Under the pieces are notes generated by a model. The model was not told where the DNA came from, made no database searches, and was given only the letters and a program-made list of their open reading frames with translations. From assembly GCF_017901155.1 (NCBI RefSeq), contig NZ_CP072800.1, forward strand, positions 2,011,283 through 2,075,282: a stretch of DNA of 64,000 nucleotides. The letters are read 5' to 3'. This DNA comes from Candidatus Thiothrix anitrata (lineage in GTDB: Bacteria > Pseudomonadota > Gammaproteobacteria > Thiotrichales > Thiotrichaceae). The translations under genes were made by a program, and so were the position numbers. This document shows positions 18,750-28,886 of this stretch, piece by piece. Within the stretch, counting starts at the first letter, position 1, and each line of letters starts with the position of its first letter.

Positions 18750-19892
18750 TTAACGAAACGGCGGAAATCCATCAAAAAACGGGTCAAACCCAAAGTCTGG
18801 TTCTGGTAGCCGGAAGCTTTTCAGCCATGCTTTAAGATTTTTCACATCTTTAAACTGCCGCAGATCTTGCTGAATCCGTTTAATCTCGGCCTGCATCGTT
18901 TGAACGTCTTGCTTGAGTAACATCGCTAGGCGTTTGGGTGAAAGCGGTTCAAACGGTGGAATCTGTACCATCATGCGGATTTGGTCTTCCTTGAGCATGA
19001 CTTCTTCTTGTAATTCAGCGAGTTGGTCGCTGAGGACTTTGTTGTAATGCTTGAGGCGTTCGGCACTCAGGCTGCTGAGTTTGCTTTGGTCGATTTGCTC
19101 AACCGCGAGTTGTAATTCCAACAGTTTCAGCAAATCTTTATTGCCGTAAGCGACGGTCACTTGCTGCATCAGTTCGGTTTTGCGTTCGCGTTCTGTCGGG
19201 TCTTGTTCGCGATCGGGGTGCAAGGCACTGGTGAGTTGGCGGTAAACGGCTTGGATGGATTTGCTGACATTGGCGGCTTCTTCCGCATCCTTGGCTTCTT
19301 TTGCCAGTTGTTTAGCGGATTTTTTGCGTTGAGGGCGGGCAGCAGCAGCGGCTTCTGCCTCGGCTTCGCGTTGTTTGACCTTTGCGGCGAGGCGTTCGGC
19401 GGTTGCTTGTGGGTTTGTCAGGTCGAAGTCATCGTCGTCTAAGGTTACACCGAATTCTTTTTCAAGCATGGATTTCATGAAGTCGTTTGCCATCATTTGT
19501 TCTTCTTCCGCTTCGGTATCGTAGTCGCTGGCGGTGTATTTGTTATACATGGCTTTCAATTTGTCGTTGTCGCCACTGCGTAGCAATTCTTCGCAGAGTT
19601 CTACAATAAGGTGGGTTAGCTTTTCTTGTTGGAGTTTGGTGAATTTGTTGCTGGTGAATTGCTGATCTAACAGGTGTGCCATTGCCGTTTGGTGTTCGAT
19701 CATGGTTTTTTTGAGTGGCTCTAGCTTTTCCATTGCATCTTGGCGGCAATGCTCGAATGTTTCCTGCCATTCCTTGAGTAGCTGTTTGTGTGCGTCGATC
19801 TTTTTGATCAGGGCGTTAAATTTCTTTTGTGCAGGCGACAGAGGGGCTTGGGCTGGTGTGGTTTTGATATGAACAACTTTTTTGGTAGGCAT
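18750..19892 (-). CDS. J-domain-containing coiled-coil protein
   Basis: A 380-aa soluble protein. Residues 20-120 and 260-350 are helical and probably coiled coil, and 175-210 is an Ala/Lys/Glu-rich linker. A degenerate J-domain spans about 210-260, with HPD at 225-227 and the preceding AVYRQLTSAL helix, so it may recruit a DnaK-type chaperone. The J-domain is internal rather than N-terminal, unlike DnaJ. The C-terminus is Phe/Asp/Pro-rich. No partner gene is adjacent. The function is unknown. Confidence 0.75.
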   Translation of the reverse strand: MPTKKVVHIKTTPAQAPLSPAQKKFNALIKKIDAHKQLLKEWQETFEHCRQDAMEKLEPLKKTMIEHQTAMAHLLDQQFTSNKFTKLQQEKLTHLIVELCEELLRSGDNDKLKAMYNKYTASDYDTEAEEEQMMANDFMKSMLEKEFGVTLDDDDFDLTNPQATAERLAAKVKQREAEAEAAAAARPQRKKSAKQLAKEAKDAEEAANVSKSIQAVYRQLTSALHPDREQDPTERERKTELMQQVTVAYGNKDLLKLLELQLAVEQIDQSKLSSLSAERLKHYNKVLSDQLAELQEEVMLKEDQIRMMVQIPPFEPLSPKRLAMLLKQDVQTMQAEIKRIQQDLRQFKDVKNLKAWLKSFRLPEPDFGFDPFFDGFPPFR

Positions 19893-19911
19893 GGGGTAGT
19901 CCTAATTGGGC

Positions 19912-19946
19912 ACAAAAAAAAGCCCAAGTGTTAATGCTTGGGCTTT
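19912..19946 (-). terminator. Rho-independent terminator after tRNA-Leu
   Basis: A 10-bp stem (AAAGCCCAAG / CTTGGGCTTT) with an 8-nt loop. On the minus strand it is followed by a run of eight T. It lies 33 bp past the tRNA 3' end and closes that transcript before the J-domain gene. Confidence 0.85.
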
Positions 19947-19978
19947 CTGCTAGTCCAGCATGAGCTGAGCTATAAATG

Positions 19979-20065
19979 TGGTGCCGGGAGCGAGACTCGA
20001 ACTCGCACAATGTTACCATCGGCGGATTTTGAATCCGCTGCGTCTACCGATTCCGCCATCCCGGC
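19979..20065 (-). tRNA. tRNA-Leu (anticodon CAA)
   Basis: An 87-nt class II tRNA with encoded CCA. The acceptor stem is GCCGGGA/TCCCGGC, the anticodon arm GCGGA-TTCAAAA-TCCGC gives anticodon CAA, a long variable arm is present, and the T arm contains GTTCGAGTC. It closely resembles E. coli leuX. tRNA-Leu genes are frequent integration sites, but no integrase or att duplication is seen here. Confidence 0.97.
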
Positions 20066-20144
20066 TTGATGTCGTGGAGGCGCATTATAGAGATGTTTTA
20101 AACATTTGTCGAAAGAAATTTGCGATTTATGTTAAAATGTTCCC

Positions 20145-21179
20145 ATGCAATTAAGTGACTTTTACTACGATCTTCCTTCTGAGTTGATCGCTTCCGAGCC
20201 GTTGTCTGAACGTACTGCCAGCCGTTTACTTCGGGTGGGGATTGATGGTGTGTGCCATGACGGGAAATTTACCGATGTGTTGGCTTTGCTCCAGCCTGAT
20301 GATTTGTTGGTGTTTAACAATACGCGGGTTATTCCGGCGCGGTTGCATGGCCAGAAAGTCTCAGGGGGGCAAGTCGAGGTTTTGATTGAACGGGTGTTGG
20401 ACACGCACACGGCGTTGGCGCATGTTCGTGCCAGTAAATCACCAAAACCTGGCATCCGGTTGCATTTGGAGTCTGCGGTGGATGTTGAGGTGACAGGGCG
20501 GCAGGATGATTTGTTTGTGCTGCGTTTTTTACAGCAGGAAAGCGTGCTGAGCTTGTTGGAACAATACGGGCACGTGCCGTTGCCACCGTATATTGAGCGG
20601 CAGGATACGCCAGCCGATCGGGAGCGTTACCAAACCGTATTCGCACAAACGCCGGGGGCGGTGGCAGCACCGACGGCGGGATTACATTTTGATGAGGCCT
20701 TATTAGCTGCATTGCGTGCGAAAGGGGTGGCAACTGCCGCAGTGACCTTGCACGTGGGGGCGGGTACGTTCCAACCTGTGCGAGTACAAGATTTGTCACA
20801 ACATATTATGCACGCTGAGTACGCGGATGTTTCCCCGGAAACTTGCGCAGCCGTGAATGCGTGTAAGGCACGCGGTGGGCGTGTGGTGGCGGTGGGGACA
20901 ACTTCTGTGCGTAGTTTGGAAAGTGCGGCGAAGCAGGGAATGATTCAACCCTTTCAGGCAGATACCCGCTTGTTTATTACGCCGGGTTATCGTTTTAACG
21001 TGGTAGATGCAATGATTACCAATTTCCACCTGCCAGAGTCTACTTTGTTGATGCTGGTTTCTGCGTTTTCGGGTTATGAGGCGATAATGAAGGCTTATGA
21101 ACATGCCGTTCGTCAAGGTTATCGCTTTTTTAGCTACGGTGATGCTATGTTTCTTGAGTGTGTCAGCCACAATTCTTAG
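20145..21179 (+). CDS. queA: S-adenosylmethionine:tRNA ribosyltransferase-isomerase
   Basis: This is the penultimate enzyme of queuosine synthesis, transferring the ribosyl part of AdoMet to preQ1 in tRNA. The length of 344 aa is typical. Characteristic segments include [47 protein letters not shown] and [18 protein letters not shown]. The usual partner tgt is not downstream, so the operon is split here. Confidence 0.96.
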   Translation: MQLSDFYYDLPSELIASEPLSERTASRLLRVGIDGVCHDGKFTDVLALLQPDDLLVFNNTRVIPARLHGQKVSGGQVEVLIERVLDTHTALAHVRASKSPKPGIRLHLESAVDVEVTGRQDDLFVLRFLQQESVLSLLEQYGHVPLPPYIERQDTPADRERYQTVFAQTPGAVAAPTAGLHFDEALLAALRAKGVATAAVTLHVGAGTFQPVRVQDLSQHIMHAEYADVSPETCAAVNACKARGGRVVAVGTTSVRSLESAAKQGMIQPFQADTRLFITPGYRFNVVDAMITNFHLPESTLLMLVSAFSGYEAIMKAYEHAVRQGYRFFSYGDAMFLECVSHNS

Positions 21180-21400
21180 TCTTGTTGACTATAATTCAGT
21201 GCAGCCTTTTTACAACTGATCGTGTAAAACGCAACACTTGTTGTAAAAGTGGTGTTGTTGCCATGAAAGGTAGCCTATTTTTATCTATAATTAGTATCGA
21301 ATGTGGCGCAATTGGAAGCCCCTCTTTCAATGTGTGTTTTTTAGCTTTGTTTCAGGTGACTCACCCCGTAGTCAGACGGGCGAGTAGTCGGAGGTTGATT

Positions 21401-22228
21401 ATGAAAAAAGGAATGACAATAAAGCCGATGTTGGCTTTGGCCGCAGGTCTGCTGTTGTTTGCAGCTCCAATGATGAGCCAAGCAGCACTGCCGATGCCTG
21501 CTGATAGCAAGCAGGTTTTTCGTGTGCAGGGCATGACTCCGGGTAATGTGCTGAAAATGTATCAAGAGCCTGGCAAGGATGTCATCGTAAATATCCCACA
21601 TAATGCAACTTGGATTGTGCGTCGTAATGCGCAGAAGACGGTTGATAAGGTCGTGTGGGAAAAAGTGAGTTGGGATGATCAAACCGGTTGGGTTGTCTCG
21701 GATGCATTGACATTTGACCCGGAAGCAACGGATGTGGCTAAGGCGCGTCGTGAGTGTATGGCTGATCCCAAAGTTCAGGATAAGGAATGCTGTGGTTACC
21801 CAGAGGCTGCTAAAGGCGGGGTATTCCGTTCAGTACCGATTTACGGGGTACAGCAGTTGAAGGCTGGTGAAAGCTTAATGATGTACGTCGATAAAGGTAC
21901 AGATGCGATTGCTGTTGAAATTCCACACAATGCGACATGGGTTGCGAAGCTGGGTCAACGTGCTGAAGCAGGTAAATTTGCAATGGAGCGGGTGCGTTGG
22001 GCGGGTCAGAATGGCTGGGTAAATGCAGCTAATCTGAAATTTGATGCTGAAACGACTAAAGAAGGTGACCGTAAGCGCCAAAAATGCGGTGGCATGACTT
22101 CAGGCGAAGTGGATTTCCGTCAATCTGATGTTGTTTGTTTGCCTGCTCCGGTGATCCGTCGTTTACAAGAGTCCGGCGCGTTAGATGCTGAAACCATTAA
22201 TAAATTGAAAGCGCAGGCCAATAAGTAA
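21401..22228 (+). CDS. Secreted protein with two SH3-like repeats, unknown function
   Basis: A 275-aa exported protein. The signal peptide covers about 1-28 (MKKGMTIKP, hydrophobic core, SQA). Two related domains follow, each running from a VFR start through IPHNATW to a tryptophan-rich WxxxTGWV/QNGWV end. The first copy is about 39-115 and the second about 146-225. A four-cysteine segment (ECMADPKVQDKECCGYP) joins them and could form disulfides. The ATG has a GGAGG site 7 nt before it. The frame extends upstream without coding character. It resembles bacterial SH3 envelope proteins. Confidence 0.8.
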   Translation: MKKGMTIKPMLALAAGLLLFAAPMMSQAALPMPADSKQVFRVQGMTPGNVLKMYQEPGKDVIVNIPHNATWIVRRNAQKTVDKVVWEKVSWDDQTGWVVSDALTFDPEATDVAKARRECMADPKVQDKECCGYPEAAKGGVFRSVPIYGVQQLKAGESLMMYVDKGTDAIAVEIPHNATWVAKLGQRAEAGKFAMERVRWAGQNGWVNAANLKFDAETTKEGDRKRQKCGGMTSGEVDFRQSDVVCLPAPVIRRLQESGALDAETINKLKAQANK

Positions 22229-22235
22229 TACTGAA

Positions 22236-22272
22236 TGGCAAAAGTCTGGGGTTTGTACCAGACTCTTTGCCA
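22236..22272 (+). terminator. Hairpin downstream of the SH3-repeat gene
   Basis: TGGCAAA-AGTCTGG pairs with CCAGACT-CTTTGCCA around an 8-nt loop, 8 bp after the stop. The T tract is poor (ATTAGTGTT), so it may be a weak terminator or a 3'-end stabiliser. Confidence 0.5.
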
Positions 22273-22401
22273 TTAGTGTTAATTATAAAATTAATCATTG
22301 GGCATTGGGTAATTAATGCAAAAACACGGCAACCCATGTCACGATAATTAAAATCTTGCTAAGGCATCCTTGATGGGTGTCTTAATTTTTTCCATAAACG
22401 C

Positions 22402-23259
22402 TTAAAACGGGTGCTTGGCACTCGCTTCTAACGTATTTTTCATCAGCATAGCAACGGTCATCGGCCCCACGCCACCCGGCACAGGCGTAATCCACGCTGC
22501 ACGTTCTGCCGCTGCTGCAAATTCCACATCGCCCGCCAGTTTGCCGTTTTCCAGCCGGTTGATACCGACATCAATCACGGTTGCGCCCGGTTTGATCCAA
22601 TCGCCTTTGACCAGCCCCGGTTTGCCTGCTGCTGCCACCACGATGTCGGCTTGGCGTACCAGTTCGGGGGTCATGCTGCCACTGAAACGGTGGGTGACGG
22701 TGACGGTTGCACCTGCCAGCAACAATTCCAGTGCCATTGGGCGACCGACGATATTGGACGCGCCAACGATGACCGCGTGACGACCTTTGTACACTTCACC
22801 CGTGCTATCCAATAAGCGCATCACGCCGTAAGGGGTGCAGGGGCGCAGGCTGGGAATGCGTAACGTCAATCTGCCGACATTGGTAGGGTGGAAACCATCC
22901 ACGTCTTTGCTGGGGTTGATTTGCTCAATGATCAGCGAAGCATCCAGATGCGCGGGCAGTGGCAGTTGTACCAGAATACCGTCAATCAAGGGGTCGTGGT
23001 TCAGTTCGTTAATTAACTCGACCAATTCGTGCTGGGTGGTTTGTGGGGGCAGGTCGTAAGAGCGCGACATAATGCCCACCTCATCGCAGGCTTTACGCTT
23101 GTGGCTGACGTAAACTTGTGAGGCAGGGTCGGAACCGATCAGGATGACGGCAAGACCGGGGCGGCGTTTGCCTTGTTGCAGGCGGGCTTCCACACCTTGT
23201 TTGACTTCGGTGCGGACTTCGGCGGCAATTTTTTTGCCATCAATGATCTGGGCTGTCAT
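22402..23259 (-). CDS. folD: Bifunctional methylenetetrahydrofolate dehydrogenase/cyclohydrolase
   Basis: FolD interconverts 5,10-methylene-THF and 10-formyl-THF with NADP, supplying C1 units to purines and fMet. The length of 285 aa is normal. Family motifs are visible: the [14 protein letters not shown] active-site lysine, [29 protein letters not shown] and the terminal [14 protein letters not shown]. It stands alone, 46 bp upstream of the convergent-free gap before ppsR. Confidence 0.96.
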   Translation of the reverse strand: MTAQIIDGKKIAAEVRTEVKQGVEARLQQGKRRPGLAVILIGSDPASQVYVSHKRKACDEVGIMSRSYDLPPQTTQHELVELINELNHDPLIDGILVQLPLPAHLDASLIIEQINPSKDVDGFHPTNVGRLTLRIPSLRPCTPYGVMRLLDSTGEVYKGRHAVIVGASNIVGRPMALELLLAGATVTVTHRFSGSMTPELVRQADIVVAAAGKPGLVKGDWIKPGATVIDVGINRLENGKLAGDVEFAAAAERAAWITPVPGGVGPMTVAMLMKNTLEASAKHPF

Positions 23260-23305
23260 GGCATTCCTGCGGGGGCTTTGAAAAGCGCGTATTGTCGCAC
23301 TGGAT

Positions 23306-24136
23306 TCACTCCCCGTACAACTGCCGTTTCAAGCCACTGCGATTCAATATCGTCGTGGCAATTTCTTCAATGGAAGTCGCCGTGGTTTCGATGAAGGGGA
23401 TTTTCTCCCGCCGATACAAACTTTCCTGCCATTGCAGTTCCTGTTGGCATTGGCTCAAGGATGCGTAACGGCTGTTCGGTTTACGCTCTTGGCGAATACG
23501 TTGCAATTGCTGCGCGGTAATCGTCAAGCCAAACAACTTATTGCGGAAAGGATGCAGGATTTTAGGCAAACCCGACGCATCCATATCCTCCTCCGTTAGC
23601 GGATAGTTAGCCGCGTAAATGCCGTATTGCATTGCCAGATACAAACACGTCGGGGTTTTACCGGAACGCGATACGCCGATTAGCACAATCTCGGCTTCGG
23701 CGAAATTTTTGGCACTGATACCATCGTCGTTAGCTTGCGCAAAATTAATCGCGGAAATCCGTTTGGAATACGACGCATCGTTGTGCAGCCCGTGCGAACG
23801 CCCGATAGCGTGGGAAGAGGGTTGCCCCAGTTCTTTTTCCATCGAGTCGATAAAGCTGTCGAAAAAGTCGTAAATCGCGCAATCTGCCGCTTCGATATGC
23901 TGACGCACGATAGGATTGATTAGGGTGCTAAACACCAGTGGGCGGCAACCATCCAGTTGCGCCATGAGGTTGATTTGTTCAGCAGCATCCCGTGCTTTTG
24001 CTTCGGAGTCGAGAAACGGGATGCTAACTTTGCGCCATTGGATACCGTCAAACTGGGTCAACAAACTGTGACCCAGCGTTTCGACGGTAATCCCCGTGCG
24101 GTCAGATAGGTAAAATACTGTCCGCCGATTGCTCAT
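23306..24136 (-). CDS. ppsR: Phosphoenolpyruvate synthase regulatory protein (kinase/pyrophosphorylase)
   Basis: A 276-aa DUF299 protein that inactivates PEP synthase by ADP-dependent phosphorylation and reactivates it by Pi-dependent removal. The P-loop GVSRSGKT is at 154-161. The first base overlaps the last base of ppsA, so it is translated right after its target. In E. coli the two genes are divergent, whereas here they form an operon. Confidence 0.95.
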   Translation of the reverse strand: MSNRRTVFYLSDRTGITVETLGHSLLTQFDGIQWRKVSIPFLDSEAKARDAAEQINLMAQLDGCRPLVFSTLINPIVRQHIEAADCAIYDFFDSFIDSMEKELGQPSSHAIGRSHGLHNDASYSKRISAINFAQANDDGISAKNFAEAEIVLIGVSRSGKTPTCLYLAMQYGIYAANYPLTEEDMDASGLPKILHPFRNKLFGLTITAQQLQRIRQERKPNSRYASLSQCQQELQWQESLYRREKIPFIETTATSIEEIATTILNRSGLKRQLYGE

Positions 24137-26517
24137 TATTTACCATCCAGACTGGCAAGGTGCAGCCACGTATCCACCACCGTATCCGGGTTCAGCGACA
24201 GACTGCTTATGCCTTGCTCATGCAACCACACCGCGAAATCGGGGTAATCCGAAGGCCCTTGCCCACAAATGCCGATGTATTTACCTTGCTTGTGGCAAGC
24301 GTCAATCGCCATTTTCAGCAGCTTTTTCACCGCAGGGTTACGCTCATCAAACAGGTGCGCAATCAGGCCGGAATCGCGGTCAAGACCCAGCGTCAACTGC
24401 GTCATGTCGTTGGAACCGATGGAGAAACCGTCGAAGTATTCGAGGAATTCTTCCGCCAGCACCGCGTTGGAAGGAATTTCGCACATCATGATTAGGCGCA
24501 ACCCGTTTTCGCCGCGCTTAATGCCTTGAGTTGCCAGCAGTTCGGTGACTTGCTGCGCTTCTTCCAAAGTACGGCAGAACGGGATCATGATCTCAACGTT
24601 GGTTAAGCCCATTTCATTACGGACTTTGCGCAACGCACGGCATTCCAGCTCGAAGCAGTCGCGGAAATTGGCAGACAAATAGCGCGAAACGCCACGGTAG
24701 CCGATCATCGGATTTTCTTCGTGCGGCTCGTAACGGTCGCCTGCCATCAGGTTGGCGTATTCGTTCGACTTGAAGTCGGACATGCGCACGATGACCTTGT
24801 TAGGTGCGTAAGCCGCTGCAAGGGTGGCGATGCCTTCGACCAGTTTTTCCACGTAGAAATCGACCGGGCTGGCGTAACCGGCAATCTTCGCGCCGATGTT
24901 GGCTTTCAGATCCGCAGGCAGATTATCGAATTCCAGCAAGGCTTTCGGGTGAATGCCGATGGTGTTGTTAATGATGAATTCCAAGCGAGCCAAACCCACA
25001 CCGGCATTCGGCAGGCGTGAGAAGGCGAAGGCGCGGGACGGGTTGCCCACGTTCATCATGATTTTCACCGACAAATCAGGCAGGTTGCCAGTGTCAGCAG
25101 TGCGTACTTCAAACGGCAGCAAGCCGCTGTAGATGAAGCCGGTGTCGCCTTCCGCGCAAGACACGGTGATTTCGTCGCCAGCATTGATGCGTTGAGTTGC
25201 GTCGCCACAACCGACGACGGCAGGGATGCCCATTTCACGCGCAATGATCGCCGCGTGGCAAGTGCGTCCGCCGCGATTGGTGACGATGGCGGAGGCGCGT
25301 TTCATGATCGGTTCCCAGTCGGGGTCGGTCATGTCGGTAACGAGTACGTCGCCTTCTTTCACCTCGTTCATCTGGCTGATGCTCATAATGATGCGGGCAG
25401 AGCCTTGACCGATTTTTTGACCAATGGCACGGCCTTCGGCAACCACTGTGCCTTTTTCTTTGAGTTGGTAGCGTTCGATAATGGTGGCAGAAGCGCGGCT
25501 TTCGACCGTTTCAGGGCGGGCTTGCACGATGTAGAGCTTGCCGTCGCCGCCATCGAGTGCCCATTCAATGTCCATCGGACGTTGGTAATGCTTTTCGATA
25601 ATCATGGCTTGGCGGGCGAGGGATTCAACCTGTTCTTCACTCAGGCAGAAACGTTCGCGGCGAGCGGCATCGACTTCGCGGGTCAAGGTGGCTTTATTGT
25701 GTGCGTCACCAGCCGAGGCTGCGTACACCATTTCAATCGCTTTGCTACCCAAACGGCGTGACAGAATCGCAGGGCGACCGGCTTCGATATTGGGTTTGTA
25801 GACGTAGAATTCGTCGGGGTTGACCGCGCCTTGTACCACAGTTTCGCCCAAGCCATACGCGCCCGTAACGAATACCGCATCGCGGAAACCGGATTCGGTG
25901 TCGAGGGTGAACAATACGCCGCTTGCGCCAATGTCGCTGCGTACCATTTTTTGTACGCCAGCCGACAGGAACACTTTGTCATGTTCAAAATGCTGGTGGA
26001 CGCGGTAGGCAATCGCACGGTCGTTGTACAACGAGGCAAACACCTCCTTGATGGCGGCGATAACATTATCTAGCCCGCGCACATTGAGGAAAGTTTCTTG
26101 TTGGCCTGCGAAAGACGCATCCGGTAAGTCTTCGGCAGTGGCGGAAGAACGTACCGCGAAAGAGGCAGTATCGCCTGAACCCGCTGCGAGTGTGTCGTAG
26201 GCTTCGCGCACGGTTTCTAACAATTTTTCGGGTAATGGCGTATCCATGACCCAACCACGGATGGTTTTACCGGCATTGGTGAGGGCGTGGATGTCGTCTA
26301 CGTCGAGGGAATTGAGTAGCGCGTTGATGCGGTCAGCCAGACCGTCAGCGCGGATAAAATCTTGGTAAGCGTGTGTGGTTGTGGCAAAACCGTTCGGGAC
26401 GCTAACGCCCACATTTGCCAAGTTACTGATCATTTCCCCAAGGGAGGCGTTTTTGCCGCCGACGATGTTAACGTCGTGCATCCCCAACTGGTCGAACCAA
26501 AGAATGTAATCTGCCAT
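24136..26517 (-). CDS. ppsA: Phosphoenolpyruvate synthase
   Basis: This enzyme makes PEP from pyruvate and ATP for gluconeogenesis or carbon anabolism. It has 793 aa with the three expected domains: an N-terminal ATP-grasp ([10 protein letters not shown] near 21), a central swivelling domain with the phosphohistidine [15 protein letters not shown] (His about 421), and a C-terminal TIM barrel with the [17 protein letters not shown] and [10 protein letters not shown] segments. It is the first gene of the ppsA-ppsR pair. The promoter must lie in 26518-26610. Confidence 0.97.
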   Translation of the reverse strand: MADYILWFDQLGMHDVNIVGGKNASLGEMISNLANVGVSVPNGFATTTHAYQDFIRADGLADRINALLNSLDVDDIHALTNAGKTIRGWVMDTPLPEKLLETVREAYDTLAAGSGDTASFAVRSSATAEDLPDASFAGQQETFLNVRGLDNVIAAIKEVFASLYNDRAIAYRVHQHFEHDKVFLSAGVQKMVRSDIGASGVLFTLDTESGFRDAVFVTGAYGLGETVVQGAVNPDEFYVYKPNIEAGRPAILSRRLGSKAIEMVYAASAGDAHNKATLTREVDAARRERFCLSEEQVESLARQAMIIEKHYQRPMDIEWALDGGDGKLYIVQARPETVESRASATIIERYQLKEKGTVVAEGRAIGQKIGQGSARIIMSISQMNEVKEGDVLVTDMTDPDWEPIMKRASAIVTNRGGRTCHAAIIAREMGIPAVVGCGDATQRINAGDEITVSCAEGDTGFIYSGLLPFEVRTADTGNLPDLSVKIMMNVGNPSRAFAFSRLPNAGVGLARLEFIINNTIGIHPKALLEFDNLPADLKANIGAKIAGYASPVDFYVEKLVEGIATLAAAYAPNKVIVRMSDFKSNEYANLMAGDRYEPHEENPMIGYRGVSRYLSANFRDCFELECRALRKVRNEMGLTNVEIMIPFCRTLEEAQQVTELLATQGIKRGENGLRLIMMCEIPSNAVLAEEFLEYFDGFSIGSNDMTQLTLGLDRDSGLIAHLFDERNPAVKKLLKMAIDACHKQGKYIGICGQGPSDYPDFAVWLHEQGISSLSLNPDTVVDTWLHLASLDGK

Positions 26518-26610
26518 TGCGCGATCTCCGTCAGTCGAATTTGGAATTCTGGATGTTGATATTTTAGTTGTTTTAAGGTTGAAGGGTTATTGTTTCATAG
26601 GGGGCGGGGG

Positions 26611-26643
26611 ATAAAAAGAGCGGCGTTCTATAACGAACGCCGC
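26611..26643 (-). terminator. Strong minus-strand terminator with no annotated gene upstream
   Basis: A perfect 9-bp GC-rich stem (GCGGCGTTC / GAACGCCGC) with a 6-nt loop, followed on the minus strand by TCTTTTTAT. The only gene to its right is on the plus strand, so it must end a short noncoding minus-strand transcript. Confidence 0.7.
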
Positions 26644-26700
26644 AAGCACCACAGTTAGCATAGATAAGCACTCGTGGTGAGTGCCTAGCTGCGGCGTAAG
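26611..26700 (-). ncRNA. Candidate small RNA between ppsA and a LysR regulator
   Basis: Read on the minus strand, a GCACTC-ACCAC-GAGTGC hairpin (about 26669-26685), a ~20-nt unpaired stretch and the terminator stem at 26611-26643 form a compact ~90-nt unit, like an Hfq-type sRNA. An A/T-rich stretch at 26705-26760 could hold its promoter, but no strong -35/-10 pair is clear. It matches no family that I recognise. Confidence 0.35.
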
Positions 26701-26791
26701 ATACCGAAAATAATGCATTGTAAAAAATCAATTGTTTCAATTATTACTATTGTATTGCACAATAGTGACATCATTCGGAGGATCAATTTAA

Positions 26792-27703
26792 GTGGCAATG
26801 CTCTATTACAAGCAAACGCGCTATAAGCTGTTGCGGACTTTTTGTGTCGTGGCGCAAAAAGAAAATATTACTCATGCGGCGGAACAGCTACATATTAGTC
26901 AACCGACTGTTTCTCTACAAATACAAGCACTTGAGCGTGAAATGGGGGAGCAGTTATTAGAGCGGCGCGGCCCTAGTGTACGCTTAACCCCTGAAGGCAA
27001 GATACTGTATCAACTGGTTCAGCCCATTGCTGCGGGTATTGATGGTTTGCGTGAAAGTTTTGCAGCAAATTTGGGTAAAATGGAAAAGGGTGAGTTGAAT
27101 ATTGCTGCTGGGCAATCGACTGCATTGTACGTCTTGCCCGAATATCTAAAGCGGTTTCATCAGGCTTACCCCGGTATTCGTATTAATCTGCATAATGTGA
27201 CTGGGCAAAGCGGCATGAAAATGTTGCTGGAAGATCAGGTGGATTTGGCTGTGGGGCCGTTGCTGCAAGTGCCTGAAGGCATTATTTATCAGCCATTTGC
27301 ATCATTTGGGTCGATTCTGATTGTGGCGCAAGATCATCCGCTTGCAACCCAAGATCAGGTAACACTAGAAGACATTGCCCCTTACGGTTTGATTTTGCCC
27401 CCGCGAAATATGAGCACTTGGCGGATGGTGGATACGGTATTTCGTCAACATGAGGTTCCCTATAACGTGGCTATGGAAGCGGGTGGTTGGGAAATAGTGA
27501 AAAAATACGTGGAGATGGGCTTAGGTGTTTCGATCGTCACTGAGGTGTGTTTGACCGGGAACGAAAAAGTTAAAGCGATACCATTACATGATTATTTCCC
27601 CGCCCGGAGTTATGGTCTAATCGTGCGGCGCGGCAAGTTTTTCAGTCCTCAGGCTAAGCGATTCATCGAGATGTTTGATGAAAACTTTTTTATGTCAAGC
27701 TGA
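26792..27703 (+). CDS. LysR-type transcriptional regulator
   Basis: A 303-aa LTTR. The winged helix-turn-helix is at about 12-65 (ENITHAAEQLHISQPTVSLQIQALE, split here by family convention) and is followed by a periplasmic-binding-protein-like effector domain from about 95. The GTG start is favoured because GGAGG lies 10 nt before it. The ATG two codons on is too far. The overall look is CbbR/CysB-like, but the target genes cannot be told from context. The neighbouring glycosyltransferase remnant overlaps its 3' end by about 55 bp. Confidence 0.88.
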   Translation: MAMLYYKQTRYKLLRTFCVVAQKENITHAAEQLHISQPTVSLQIQALEREMGEQLLERRGPSVRLTPEGKILYQLVQPIAAGIDGLRESFAANLGKMEKGELNIAAGQSTALYVLPEYLKRFHQAYPGIRINLHNVTGQSGMKMLLEDQVDLAVGPLLQVPEGIIYQPFASFGSILIVAQDHPLATQDQVTLEDIAPYGLILPPRNMSTWRMVDTVFRQHEVPYNVAMEAGGWEIVKKYVEMGLGVSIVTEVCLTGNEKVKAIPLHDYFPARSYGLIVRRGKFFSPQAKRFIEMFDENFFMSS

Positions 27704-28886
27704 TGAGGTACGCATTCCCGTGCACGATCTTCCTGTAGAGCGGTGGCATACAATTCCTGATATTGGTGGGTAATCTGCTGAATGCTGTAGTGGCGTTTAA
27801 TGCGTTGTATGGCGCGTTGTCCTTGTTCTTCGCGCCATGTTGCTCCCGCATTAATCCATTCTAACCACGCAAACGCTAATGCCGAAGGGCTGGCATCTCG
27901 CAAAATGTACCCGGTATTGCCAATAATCGCGGGACATCGCCGACATCCGTTGCAATACAAGGGATACCGCAGGCCATGGCCTCACCAATGACGTTGGAGA
28001 AGGCATCGCCGTAGCTGGAAGTGAGGGTGAACATGTCTAATCGCATTCATAATCGCCGCAATATCCTGACGTGCGCCTGTCAGGTGCAAATTCGCTTGCA
28101 ATGCGGGAAACGTTTGAGCAATTGCTGGATTTCACGGTTTTCGTGGGTAACGTCATGTCCGGTTAAAATGAAATGCACATGCTTTTGATGTTTATTCAGG
28201 AGGTTGGCGGCCTCTAAAAATAACGCATGATTTTTCATGGGGTGGTAGTGCGCTACCATGCCAATGACGAACAGCATCTTCTGGAATGGCTAGGCTGTAG
28301 CGAATGGTTTCCCGGCTGTAGATGTTGGGTGCAAATACATGAGTGTCAAAACCATTGGGAATAATGTGCGCGTTATGTTCCTTAAAACCGAAGTCTGCAT
28401 GTTGTTCCGCCGCTTGGTACGCATTGTAAATAATCCCGGTTGCTTTGCCAGAGCGTTTCGGCTGCAAGCCGGATTGCCCATTGCATCGCGGTGGATTCAA
28501 AGCTGATGTCATACAGGCTTTGCCGAATATTCCAAAACACCGGATGGCGATTAGACAGCGCCATGATTGGCGATGGATGCAGCCAGATTGCCATGATATA
28601 GCCAGCCCTGAATCATGTCCGGGTCCAGTTCTCGCAGCAGTCTCACTAAGCGCAAAATATGCCAGCCAGAGGTGAGGCTGTTGGCCATGTTCAGGCAATG
28701 CACCGGAATACCGTGAGCGCGGATTTTGTCAGCATGACCGGTGTCTTCGTCCAAGCTAATCACAACGGGATAATAGTGACTGCGGTTGGTGTGCGCGAGT
28801 ATCCGATACAGCATAGTTGCCGCACCATCGGTGGCGAGGCTGGTGATAATGTGCACTACGTAGATTTGGCTGGTTTTTTTACGCAT
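27649..28886 (-). pseudogene. Family 4 glycosyltransferase, multiply frameshifted as read
   Basis: Pieces of one GT4 protein lie in order on the minus strand: an N-terminal sugar-acceptor domain from MRKKTSQIYVVH, WNIRQSLYD, the IIPNGFDTHVFAPN hinge, VIGMVAHYHPMKNH, then TSSYGDAFSNVIGEAMACG with the E-x7-E type nucleotide-sugar site, and a C-terminal helix. The frame changes near 28556, 28465, 28275, 28114, 28040 and 27930. Protein similarity is good in each frame, so the breaks look like single-base indels. It may be an intact gene misread in this sequence. Its sugar donor and acceptor are unknown. Confidence 0.75.

Noticed and set aside
19979-20065. Genomic-island attachment site at tRNA-Leu
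   Set aside because: No integrase nearby and no second copy of the tRNA 3' end in the window.
22320-22401. Terminator downstream of folD
   Set aside because: The stem TAAGACACCC/GGATGCCTTA has two mismatches and no clean T tract.
25192-25761. 189-aa plus-strand frame under ppsA
   Set aside because: Antisense shadow of the ppsA swivelling domain, with no ribosome site or motif.
28192-28698. 168-aa minus-strand frame as an independent gene
   Set aside because: It is one frame segment of the frameshifted glycosyltransferase. Its N-terminal part is out-of-frame sequence before the IIPNGFD hinge.
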